Origin: VRUE01 sp963703175
GTDB lineage: Bacteria > Actinomycetota > Thermoleophilia > Solirubrobacterales > 70-9
Direction: 5' to 3'
NCBI GenBank assembly: GCA_963703175.1
Contig: OY969794.1
Location: 2,666,001 to 2,730,000 of the forward strand
Length of the DNA stretch: 64,000 bases
Shown piece after piece: positions 1 through 7,638 of this stretch (position 1 is the first letter of the stretch; every line of letters starts with the position of its first letter). The position numbers and the translations under genes were made by a program. Below the pieces are notes generated by a model, which did no database searches, was not told the DNA's origin, and was given only the letters and a program-made list of their open reading frames with translations.

Positions 1-2107
1 CGCGACAGAACCGCTCGACCGCCTTACGGACCGCCCCCGCACACGACTCCCGGCGTGCCAGCTCTCCCTCTGCGTTGGCCTCCGCGTAGCTCAACAGTTC
101 GTTCAGACGGCCTTCGGCAAGAGCGATCTGCGGGTCCGGCCCGCTGCCACGCTCGAAGACATACTTGGTGAACGAGTTGACGGCCGCGAACTGCGCCTCC
201 ACCTGACTGGCGAATCGGCGCTCGTGGGTCATCACGATCACCTGGCGGTCGCGGCTGATGCGGGCCAGCAGGTGGACTAGGCCCTCTTCGTGCCCCTGGT
301 CCATCGACTGCACCGGATCGTCGAGCATGATCATCCGCCAGCCCGGGTTGCGATCGACCCGCTGGGAGAAGTAGAGGCTCAGTCCGAGGCAGTTGCCCTC
401 GGCCTCGCTGAACATCGTCACCGGGTTGACCGGCTCGCCGTGCGAGGTCGCCGCCAGCGCGGCCTGGCGGCGTTTGGTGTCCCGGATCGTGATGCCCGAG
501 ATCTTGATGTGGTGGCCGGGGCTGAGCTCCTCGTAGTAGCGGGCGATGTCGCCGCTCAGGGTCTTCAGCGCCGCGGCCATCCGCGACTTCTCGGCCGCCT
601 CCAGCTCGGCGACCAGGAACCGCAGTTGCTCCTGGAAGCCGCGCAGGCGCCACGCCGCCTCGACAGCGCTGCCGTTCTCTGCCAGGAGCACCGCCATCTG
701 GAGGGCGCCCATCCGCTTCTTGTCGACCTCGTCGAGACCCGAGAAGCGCTTGGTCAGCCGCATCACCAGCGCCTCGACCGCCGCCCGCAGCGCGGCGTGT
801 CGCTGGCCGATCTCTTCGACTGCGCCGAGCAACTCCGTGACCATCCCCTCCAGGGCGCTCGCGTCGCCGTGCGGGCGGCTGGCGCTCTCATATGCTGCGA
901 GGGCGGCGTCGGCCAGCCGCTTCGTACGGACGCGGAGATCCTCCAGCGCATCCTGCTCCTCCTGGGCGGCCACCAGCGCCGCCGCCTCATCTTCCTCGCC
1001 CAGCGACTCCATGAGGAGGCCGCCGGCATCGGTGTTCAGTGGGCCGACTCCGGTGAGCGCGGCGATCCCGTCGCGCAGGGCACTGCGAGGGTCGGCGGGA
1101 GCGGGGCCGCTGGTCTGCTCGGCCTGGGCTCCCAGGGTGCCGCGACGTTCGGCGTCAAGGGTCGAGTGCTCGCAGAACGGGCACACCTCGGGGTGCTCGA
1201 GGTCGACCAGGCCCAGTCCCTGGGCGGCGAAGCTGGCCCGCTGGTTGGTCTCATGCCACTCGCGGTGGCGCTCCGCGTGGGCGAGCAGGCCGCGGATTGC
1301 GCCGGCCGTCTCTGCGACTGGCGTGTCGAGGTCCTTGGCGCCGACCGCCAGGACGTCCAAGCCCGGCGGGCGCCGGTCGCGTGCCAGGAGCGCGTCGAGT
1401 TCCTGCTGAGCCTGGACACCGATCTCATTCCAGGCGGCGTCGGCTTTGAGGCCGACAAAGCCGCCGGCGCGAGCGCGCAGGTCCTCGGGCGCTTGCTCCA
1501 GGGGCTCCATCCCGGGTGCGGTCAGCGGCTGCACCGCCCTCGTCACCCGCTCGCGCAGACGTCTTACGCGCTCATCGCGATCGGTGTCGGTGCGCAGTCG
1601 TTGCATCCGCTCGCGCAGCTGGCCGAAGCCCGCGAAGCCCAGGATCGCGCTCAGTTGCTCCCATCGACTCTGCTGCTCGCTGTCGATCAGAGCCTGGATC
1701 TCGCACTGGCCGAGAAACGGCCTGAAAGCCTCCTCGGTTCTCAGCCCTAGTGCTTTGACGTCGGCGGCAGGTTTGCCGTCGATCGTCAGCTCGGTCACGT
1801 TGCCGACCAGGACGCGGCGGACGACGTGGCGACGGCCGTCCTTATTGAGGGTCACCTCGGCGAAGGTCTCGGCCTCGGGTCGGGCGTGGACGCTCCGAAT
1901 CCACCCCGACCCCTGGTACTCGCCGCGGGTCTTCGAGCGCTCCTTGCGCACGATGCTGTCGAAGAGCACCCACTCGAAGGCCTCGGTCAGGCTCGTCTTG
2001 CCGGTGCCGTTCTCGCCGGCCAACAGCACGACATCGCCCGAGAGCATGATCTCGGCACGGTTTGGATAGCCTCGAAAGGCTTGGACGACGATGCGCTCAA
2101 GCCGCAT
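1..2107 (-). CDS. Rad50/SMC-like AAA ATPase with zinc hook (3' end outside window)
   Basis: The minus strand is open from an ATG at 2107 to the window edge, giving about 702 residues without the C-terminus. The start reads MRLERIVVQAFRGY and is followed by a Walker A (GENGTGKTS), as in RecF/Rad50/SMC-type DNA-binding ATPases. Midway lies CPFCEH, a CxxC like the zinc hook of Rad50/RloC-type proteins, flanked by Glu/Leu/Arg-rich helical stretches. Near the left edge are a Walker B (MIMLDDPVQSMDQ) and a His-containing switch (VIVMTHERR). Such proteins act on DNA, or in defence when fused or paired with a nuclease; no nuclease domain is visible in the part seen. It overlaps a small upstream ORF by 11 bases. 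Specific function is not assigned. Confidence 0.85.
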   Translation of the reverse strand, partial: MRLERIVVQAFRGYPNRAEIMLSGDVVLLAGENGTGKTSLTEAFEWVLFDSIVRKERSKTRGEYQGSGWIRSVHARPEAETFAEVTLNKDGRRHVVRRVLVGNVTELTIDGKPAADVKALGLRTEEAFRPFLGQCEIQALIDSEQQSRWEQLSAILGFAGFGQLRERMQRLRTDTDRDERVRRLRERVTRAVQPLTAPGMEPLEQAPEDLRARAGGFVGLKADAAWNEIGVQAQQELDALLARDRRPPGLDVLAVGAKDLDTPVAETAGAIRGLLAHAERHREWHETNQRASFAAQGLGLVDLEHPEVCPFCEHSTLDAERRGTLGAQAEQTSGPAPADPRSALRDGIAALTGVGPLNTDAGGLLMESLGEEDEAAALVAAQEEQDALEDLRVRTKRLADAALAAYESASRPHGDASALEGMVTELLGAVEEIGQRHAALRAAVEALVMRLTKRFSGLDEVDKKRMGALQMAVLLAENGSAVEAAWRLRGFQEQLRFLVAELEAAEKSRMAAALKTLSGDIARYYEELSPGHHIKISGITIRDTKRRQAALAATSHGEPVNPVTMFSEAEGNCLGLSLYFSQRVDRNPGWRMIMLDDPVQSMDQGHEEGLVHLLARISRDRQVIVMTHERRFASQVEAQFAAVNSFTKYVFERGSGPDPQIALAEGRLNELLSYAEANAEGELARRESCAGAVRKAVERFCR

Positions 2108-2246
2108 CGAGAATCTCCTGGAGCAGCGCCGCCCAGGCGTCCTCAACGGGCTCTTCGGCCAGGAGTGCCGCCGCCAGTGGGTCGAGCCCCGAATCGAGCT
2201 TTGGGGCTATCTCCTCCAACGCGCCTTTGAGTGGATCCTCGATCAC
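2097..2246 (-). CDS. small acidic protein overlapping the ATPase start
   Basis: A 49-residue ORF begins at GTG 2246 (VIEDPLKGALEE) and ends in a TGA lying inside the first codons of the ATPase gene, so the two would be translationally coupled. It is acidic and leucine/alanine rich, and looks helical. The frame stays open a little upstream (residues LDPQRGYDRL) to a TAA with no usable start, so the true 5' end may be elsewhere or frameshifted: an ATG at 2322 sits one frame away. I recognise no family. The tight coupling suggests a partner or regulator of the ATPase, which is inference. Confidence 0.4.
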   Translation of the reverse strand: MIEDPLKGALEEIAPKLDSGLDPLAAALLAEEPVEDAWAALLQEILDAA

Positions 2247-2535
2247 GAGTCGATCGTAGCCGCGCTGGGGGTCGAGTATTGGAGCAGGGGGTTAGCCGAT
2301 CTTCCCAGACTGCGATGGGCATCTCGGCGGCGGTGGTGGTGTTCTGGCCGGCGTGTCGCTGCTGCTCTCGCGGTTTTTATCGCCGTCACTGAAAGGCGGC
2401 CCGGGGGCTGCGAGCCGCTCGTGGGCCAGTCCGCCGCGAAATCGCACTGCAAATCGCCGCGGACTAGAGACGCCCTCTCTTGTGTAGGTGGAAGGGCCGG
2501 TAACAGCCGGTCGCCTGGCTACAAAGGAGATCAAC

Positions 2536-3636
2536 ATGCCGATCAAGCACCAACCTTGGCCCTCAGACGATGACGGGACGCCGGAGATGCGGCTGCCCAA
2601 GTGGTACGGCTCCTCCTCGCCGCGACTCGCCACGTCTGGGCGAGGGCCGCATCGCAAGAAGGCGTGGGAGCCGTACGACGACGAGACCAAGCGCTTGATG
2701 CGCCTCTATGACGATATGTACCAGCTACAGGCGAGCGAGAAGGTCGTCCCGCTACTTGAGGACTGGAAGTGGCGCGACAAGATGGAGACGGCCGCAGAGA
2801 AGCAGCTCTACCTCGAACCCATGCTTGCCCGCGTGCGAAAGGCACCCGAGAAAAGCCAGAGCGAGTTCATCTTCCTGCTCCTCGTATTTGAGGGCGTGCG
2901 ACGGGGGGTCGAGCGGTTGCTCTTGGATGTCCGCTCCGGGCTGGACGCGCCGTCTGAGGCGCCGGCAGCCTTCCGCCGGGAGGAGGCGAAGCGCCTCGCT
3001 GAAATCGAGCGCGGGCGACTGGTCGATGTCACGCGACAGGCGATGTTCGAAGCCATCTACCGATTCCCGTCACCTCCTCCGAAGCATCTGTTCGGCTGGC
3101 TGCGCGAGACGGTTGCCCATTTCACTTTGAACTTCCTCCACGGTGAGTTGGCGGAAGTGCAGACCACCAAGCTCCGGGCTCAGGAGGCTGAGGCGATGCA
3201 GGCTTTCCTCCGGGGGTTCGAGGATGTCGACCCTCCGAAGTTGGGGGAAGGCAGCGGCTTCCGACAGTGGCATTTCGGCGTCCGCTGGCTGTACGAGCCC
3301 GTTGCCCAATACCTGAACCACTACGAGGTTCGCTCGGTATGTCGCACCGCAGTGGACCGATTGCCCCGCCGCCAGCGGGAGGTCATCGACGGCGAGTTCT
3401 ACGCCGACCTCGCGCCAGCGGAGATCGCCGAGGCACAGGGCGTGTCTCGCTCAACTGTCTACAACTCGAAGGCTCAGGCTCTCGCCAATCTCGGCAGCGA
3501 CAACTCCTTCTTCATGGCTCTCCACGGCATGCAGCTCGTTCGCGACACCGAGCGCGCGGCCCAGTTGAAGGAACGCTATCCGGACGGCCACATGAAAGAC
3601 GGACGGCGCCGGGTGGTCATCGGGGAGGCTGCTTAG
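2536..3636 (+). CDS. sigma-70 region 4-like HTH protein, 366 aa
   Basis: The ATG at 2536 is chosen because AAAGGAG lies just upstream; the frame extends back to 2488 without another good ribosome site. Residues about 275-318 (LPRRQREVIDG...GVSRSTVYNSKAQALANL) match the sigma-70 region 4 helix-turn-helix: the P-R-R-Q-R-E-V start and a recognition helix with VSRSTVYN. The first ~270 residues are charged and helical, and I see no clear region 2 (-10 recognition), so it may be a specialised sigma factor or a region-4-only DNA-binding regulator. It is transcribed away from the ATPase gene and followed by a small membrane protein. Which promoters it serves cannot be told from the sequence. Confidence 0.65.
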   Translation: MPIKHQPWPSDDDGTPEMRLPKWYGSSSPRLATSGRGPHRKKAWEPYDDETKRLMRLYDDMYQLQASEKVVPLLEDWKWRDKMETAAEKQLYLEPMLARVRKAPEKSQSEFIFLLLVFEGVRRGVERLLLDVRSGLDAPSEAPAAFRREEAKRLAEIERGRLVDVTRQAMFEAIYRFPSPPPKHLFGWLRETVAHFTLNFLHGELAEVQTTKLRAQEAEAMQAFLRGFEDVDPPKLGEGSGFRQWHFGVRWLYEPVAQYLNHYEVRSVCRTAVDRLPRRQREVIDGEFYADLAPAEIAEAQGVSRSTVYNSKAQALANLGSDNSFFMALHGMQLVRDTERAAQLKERYPDGHMKDGRRRVVIGEAA

Positions 3637-3668
3637 ACAATTTGGCGTTTGGCAGATAGTCGGGTGCG

Positions 3669-3842
3669 ATGGATGCCGAGTTCGACATTGCGCGGCTTGA
3701 ACACAAGACCGCTGTCGTCCGTTATCGCGCGGTTCGACTCGAAGTCCAAGCGCGGAAAATTCAGCTTGCGATCGCCTTCCTCGGCTTTGGTTCAGCAGCG
3801 CTCGGAGTGCTCGGAGCGCTGCTGATCGTCACGGGGGTCTAG
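3669..3842 (+). CDS. small single-span membrane protein, 57 aa
   Basis: The ATG at 3669 opens a 57-residue ORF. It has a charged N-terminal half (EFDIARLEHKTAVVRYRAVR, then QARK) and a hydrophobic C-terminal helix (IAFLGFGSAAL, then LLIVTGV). A charged cytoplasmic helix followed by one membrane span fits, but no family is recognised. It lies 32 bases after the sigma-like gene and could be co-transcribed with it. Its TAG stop is part of the TCTAGC target used by the following IS481 element. The same stop would exist before insertion, so the protein was probably not altered. Confidence 0.5.
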   Translation: MDAEFDIARLEHKTAVVRYRAVRLEVQARKIQLAIAFLGFGSAALGVLGALLIVTGV

Positions 3843-3847
3843 CTGTC

Positions 3848-4782
3848 CTAACCCGACACGTCGTGAACGCGGCTGATCGGCGGCCGGTCTCCGATTGAGC
3901 TGTGGGGTCTTGCTTCGTTGTAGTAGTCGAGCCAGTGTGGCAGGGCCTTTGCGCGATCGTCTGAGGTGCGGTAGGTGAGTCCATAGGCCCACTCGCGTGC
4001 CATCGTCTGCTGGAAGCGCTCCACCTTCCCGTTGGTCTGGGGGCGGCGTGGCCTGATCGTCAGGTGGGCGATGTCTCGTTCTTCTAGCAGCTCGGCCAAG
4101 CGGCGGGAGTGGGTGTAGCACCAGGCGTTGTCGCTCATTAGGCGCCTGGTAGCGATTCCGTGCCCCTCGAAGAAGGAGAGGGCACGACGCATGAAGGCGA
4201 CAACGGTCTCGGCTCGCTCGTCGGGATGAAGCTCGGCGTAGGCCAGGCGCGAGTGATCGTCGACGATCGAGTGGGCGAACTCATAGCCCCAGCCGGCCCG
4301 CAGCTCGGCGCTGGTCTTGTCGCGGACTCCCGTCACCCGGTGACCGGGCCGCTCAAAGCGCGCGTAGCGTTTGGTGTCGACGTGTAGGAGGTCTCCGGGG
4401 CAAGGCCACTCGTAGCGGACCACTCGCTCGCGGGTCGGCCTGGGTGGCCGGGAGATCCCGTGACGCAAGAGGGTGCGGTGGACGGTCGAGTGGGGATGGC
4501 CAGTGATGCCGGCGATCAGCCTCGGACCCCAGCCGGTGTGGCGGCGGACCTCGCAGATCCGCTCCTGCTGAGCCGCGGGGAGCATGTGAGGGCTGCGGTG
4601 CGGGCGGCTGGAGCGATCTGCCAAGCCCTCTCCAGACGAAACCTGTGCCACCACTTGTGGGCTGTCGCTGGGGCTAGGGAGAAGGCTCTGGCGGCGCTGC
4701 GCATCGAGGCTCCCGCCGCAATTGCCTGGCAGAGCTCATAGCGGGCCGCCGGTCCGAGCTTGGCCCTAGGGTGAATGTTCAT
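3848..4782 (-). pseudogene. IS481-family transposase, frameshifted
   Basis: From ATG 4782 the protein starts MNIHPRAKLGPAARYELC and has a helix-turn-helix through HKWWHRFR. It then leaves frame near 4625-4645; the remainder (SSGEGLADRSSRPHRSP onward) continues in another frame to the TAG at 3848. The DDE core is intact in that frame: LLHVDTKRY for the first Asp, MSDNAWCY for the second and KVERFQQT for the Glu. IS481 transposases are normally one ORF, so this copy is probably inactive unless it is rescued by frameshifting. The perfect target duplication argues that the insertion is recent. Confidence 0.85.
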
Positions 4783-4854
4783 CCGGGTTCTCCTTTGACT
4801 TGAGATCTCGCAAGACCCCAAGCCTCGGGTTGGGCCCGGATGCTCTTTTGCGCT

Positions 4855-4882
4855 CGCCCCCGGTTCCGCGGAACCGGGGGCG
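4855..4882. repeat. perfect 28-bp GC palindrome inside the IS481 element
   Basis: The arm CGCCCCCGGTTCCG is followed directly by its exact reverse complement, centred between 4868 and 4869. It lies between the transposase start and the right inverted repeat, so it could block transcription entering from outside or be a protein site. No T-run follows, so it is not a canonical terminator. Confidence 0.7.
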
Positions 4883-4960
4883 GCGCTACCTCAGCTGTTC
4901 ACGACGTCTTTGGGCGGGACATCTAGCCGCCGGGGACGGCGAATCGGGGAGCCGTCGCGC

Positions 4961-5171
4961 GGAATCAAACCGCCACCTCGCATTTCGGGCACTCATGCGC
5001 ACGAGTGCCCGAATGGCTGCATATCGGCGCATATCCGCACGCATTCCCAATTTCGGCCGGCTGCAACGCCGCCACGAAGCCCCTGCAAATGAGTATATTC
5101 GCTGCCGGTCGGGGTTGGAGGTCGGCCTAATTGCCATGCAGAAGGTCGTGGGTTCGAATCCCATCAGCCGC
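4961..5171 (+). repeat. att-like repeat A: conserved arm plus tRNA-Gly(GCC) 3' half
   Basis: The last 41 bases (5131-5171) run from the anticodon loop TTGCCAT (anticodon GCC), through the T arm (GGTTCGAATCC), to the acceptor strand CAGCCGC, followed by a T-run. The 5' half of the tRNA is absent. The preceding ~170 bases (hairpin GGGCACTC...GAGTGCCC, then GCATATCGGCGCATATCCGC) recur before copies B-E. I read this as an integration junction. The integrase gene starts 358 bases downstream. Confidence 0.8.
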
Positions 5172-5528
5172 TTTTTACCTGCAAATAGAAGCTTTCCATC
5201 ACGACTATGAATTGTTGGATGGGGCGTTTTTCGATCCCGCTCTAGGCACGCAGGGTTCGAACCAAGGTCGCATTTTTCCCCGTTTTTGGGCACTGGTGCC
5301 CAAAAAGAGGCGGTTGAGAGGATCGGCGTTGACTTGGGTGGAGCGTCTTCGTCCCACGCAGTAGGTCATGGGTTCGAATTTCTGGGGTCGCCGAAGCGAA
5401 GCCGCTGAACTCGATTCGCCTTTCGAGCGCGCCGGAGCTATCGTCGAATACCAAGCGAAAGGAGGCTCGGGAATGCGATCTCCTCGCGTCAATGACCGCC
5501 TGCGCAGCGCAACACGGGCAGGCTAGTC
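5172..5528 (+). other. left end of the first integrated element: hairpin and a degenerate tRNA-like piece
   Basis: No gene is seen here. A hairpin of TTTTTGGGCAC and GTGCCCAAAAA arms lies near 5283-5308. At about 5349-5394 the sequence GTCCCACGCAGTAGGTC, followed by a TTCGAA, resembles a decayed tRNA 3' half. The same order of elements (T-run, hairpin, GTCCCACGCAGTAGGTC) follows tRNA-Gly copy B at 27077-27290, so this block is a second conserved arm on the downstream side of the core. Confidence 0.5.
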
Positions 5529-7163
5529 GTGAGCGCCCGCAAGGAAGGTGGGGTGCTCGTGCGCGAGCGAAAGCTCGGCCGCGTCTATGCGCTTCGCTTC
5601 CGCGCCTACGGCGAGCGCCAGTACCTGACGCTCGGCTACGAGCACGAAGTTTGGGACCTCGACAAAGCCAACTTGGAGCTGCAGAACGTCCTCGCCGACG
5701 TTCGCCGCGGCCTCTGGGTGCCGCCGAAGAAGAAGCGCCGGAGCGCCCGCGAGCGGGCTGAGAGCGGTGAGGTGCAGCCCTTCGGCCCCTTCGCCGTGGA
5801 CCTGACCGAATCGCGCGCGGGCCAGGTCGCCGAGAAGACGACCAAGCACGAATGCTGGGCGCTGGGGCACCTCGTCCCCTTCTTCGGCGATTGGTCGCTC
5901 AGCGAGATCGACGTCGAGGGGGTCGACGAGTACCGCGCGTTCAAGGTGAAGGAGTCCGAAGCCCGCGCGCGGGCGATCGAGCGCGGCAAGCCGAAGCGAA
6001 ACGACCGCGGCCAGATCCTGCGCCCGCTCTCGGCGCGCTCGATCAACCGCACGATCGACCACCTGCAGTGGGTGCTCTCGATCGCCGTCGAATACAAGCG
6101 TTTCGGCGTCGCCGAGAACGCCGCCGAAGGCAGGCGGCGGCGCCTGCGCGAGAGCCGCCCCGCCCCCGCCTACATCGACAGCGCCTCCCAGATCGAGGCG
6201 CTACTGGAGGCGGCGGCCGAGCTCGACCGCGATCCTCGCTACGAACTGGCCGAGCGTGAGGCGATCGTCGGCACCTTCGTCCTCGGTGGTCCCCGCGCGA
6301 TCGAGCTGGGTCACATGCTCTGGCGCGACATCGACCTGGCCGGCTCGCGCATCTTCATCGGCCGCTCAAAGACGGCGGCGGGCCTGCGCGAGATCGAGAT
6401 CCTGCCGATCCTCCGCGACATCCTCGCCGCCTACAAGGCGATCGCCTATCGCGGCGACCCCGACGCCCTGGTCTTCCCGACCCTGACCGGCGGCCGGCGC
6501 GACGCCGACAACCTGCGCACCCGCGTCCTCGCCGCGGTCTTCGCGCGCGCCGACGAGCTGCTGGCGCAGCGCGGCCTGGTGCCGCTGCCGAACGGCCTTA
6601 CCACCCACAAGCTGCGCCACGCCTTCGCCTCGGTCCTGATCGCGCTCGGGGAGGACCCGGTCTCGGTGATGCGCCAGATCGGCCACACCGACCCGCAGTT
6701 CACCCTGCGCGTCTACACCCACATGATGAGTCGCGACAAGGCCGAGCGGGCGCGGCTGAAGGCGCTGGTGCGCGGCGAGCGGGTGATCGCGCGCTCCGCG
6801 CCCGCGCCCGAATCGCTCGACCTCGCCGCCTACGAGTTGCCGATTCTGCTGGCCCTCGCCGAGCGCGGCGGGAGGGCGAACCGCGGCGAGGTGCTCGCGG
6901 CGGTCGGGGAGGCGATGGCCGAGCGCCAGGGAGAGCGCGACCTCGAGGCGCTGCCCAGTGGCCCGCCGCGCTGGCAGCCGCGGGTCGGGAAGGTCCGCGC
7001 CCGCCTGGTCGGGCGCGGCTGGCTCGCGGTCAGCGGCAGGGGACCAGGGTGCAGATGGGAGTTGACCGAGCTCGGTTGGGCCAAGGTGCGCCGGGAGGAG
7101 AAGAAGATCGAGGCCGCTCCGCCGGATCGGCCGACCGCGGTCGACTTGGCGGTGGCGGCGTGA
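5529..7163 (+). CDS. tyrosine site-specific integrase with C-terminal winged-helix domain
   Basis: The 544-residue protein starts at GTG 5529. Residues about 1-60 form an arm-binding-like N-terminus and about 85-165 a SAM-like core-binding domain (EKTTKHECWALGHLVPFFGDW). The catalytic domain has R256 (GPRAIELG), H360/R363 (HKLRHAF), H386 (IGHTD) and Tyr396 (RVYTHM), the expected tyrosine-recombinase set. Residues about 410-525 are extra: a winged-helix-like segment (LPILLALAERGGRANRGEVLAAV ... WELTELGWAKV) resembling the N-terminal domain of Mrr-type proteins. It starts 358 bases after tRNA-Gly copy A, the usual place of an island integrase next to its att site. A broken relative lies at 36955-37776. 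A small membrane protein follows both copies. Confidence 0.9.
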   Translation: MSARKEGGVLVRERKLGRVYALRFRAYGERQYLTLGYEHEVWDLDKANLELQNVLADVRRGLWVPPKKKRRSARERAESGEVQPFGPFAVDLTESRAGQVAEKTTKHECWALGHLVPFFGDWSLSEIDVEGVDEYRAFKVKESEARARAIERGKPKRNDRGQILRPLSARSINRTIDHLQWVLSIAVEYKRFGVAENAAEGRRRRLRESRPAPAYIDSASQIEALLEAAAELDRDPRYELAEREAIVGTFVLGGPRAIELGHMLWRDIDLAGSRIFIGRSKTAAGLREIEILPILRDILAAYKAIAYRGDPDALVFPTLTGGRRDADNLRTRVLAAVFARADELLAQRGLVPLPNGLTTHKLRHAFASVLIALGEDPVSVMRQIGHTDPQFTLRVYTHMMSRDKAERARLKALVRGERVIARSAPAPESLDLAAYELPILLALAERGGRANRGEVLAAVGEAMAERQGERDLEALPSGPPRWQPRVGKVRARLVGRGWLAVSGRGPGCRWELTELGWAKVRREEKKIEAAPPDRPTAVDLAVAA

Positions 7164-7221
7164 TCCCCGCCGCGCCCTGCTCGTCCTGATCGGCCTCTGG
7201 CTGTTCGGCGACCTGCTTCGA

Positions 7222-7539
7222 ATGGGTGGGGCGATCCTGGCCCTCGTAGGCGTCGCCGGCCTCGCCCTCACGGGCGATCCGCAGGCGCTGGTCTGTGTAG
7301 GGGTCGGGGCGGCACTCTGGCTCGCCGGCCACTGGCACCACGCGCTTCGCCATCACGAATACAAGGGGCCGCTGGCGCGCTACGTCTTCTGCCGCTGGGC
7401 GCCTGCGCGGCTCGATCCGACGCGAGGCCGGGCCGTCGCGGTGTCGGGGAGGCTGTCCAGCCCGAGACAGGCGAGAGGAAGCCGGTCGGATGAGCGGCGC
7501 AGAAGAGCAACGGCGAACCGAGCAGGGCGAGTCGGCTAG
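7222..7539 (+). CDS. small membrane protein partnered with the integrase
   Basis: The 105-residue frame from ATG 7222 has hydrophobic segments (AILALVGVAGLAL and VCVGVGAALWLAGHW) and then a conserved motif HWHHALRHHEYKGP...FCRWAPARLDPTR. The frame is also open upstream to the integrase stop, including further hydrophobic residues (ALLVLIGLWLFG), so the true start may be earlier. A clear homologue (GALWLAGHWHYALRH...LDPTR) follows the integrase fragment at 37100-37380. Conservation next to two integrases suggests a functional pair, but no family is recognised. The Arg-rich tail after DPTR may not be constrained. Confidence 0.6.
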   Translation: MGGAILALVGVAGLALTGDPQALVCVGVGAALWLAGHWHHALRHHEYKGPLARYVFCRWAPARLDPTRGRAVAVSGRLSSPRQARGSRSDERRRRATANRAGRVG

Positions 7540-7638
7540 CCCTTAGCGAAGGCGTCGCTGGGCTGGTTGACGGCTGCTCAAGCTGTATAGATACGAAGAA
7601 ATATCTAATGAACACTGTTTTCGTTCCTAGATGTTAGG

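Larger units (their letters stand above)
3844..4921 (-). mobile_element. IS481-family insertion sequence with 6-bp target duplication
   Basis: The ends are inverted repeats. The left end starts TGTCCTAACCCG and continues to ACGTCGTGAACGCGGCTGA. The right end, read inward on the other strand, starts TGTCCCGCCC and reaches ACGTCGTGAACAGCTGA. Both flanks carry the same hexamer TCTAGC (3838-3843 and 4922-4927), which matches the NCTAGN target known for IS481. The element is 1078 bp and carries one frameshifted transposase gene on the minus strand. Confidence 0.9.

Noticed and set aside
290..1750. Long forward frame of 486 codons over the left edge
   Set aside because: It is the antisense shadow of the zinc-hook ATPase, whose Walker A, CxxC and Walker B are all on the minus strand. 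The forward product has no motif and is rich in His/Arg/Gly, as shadows are.
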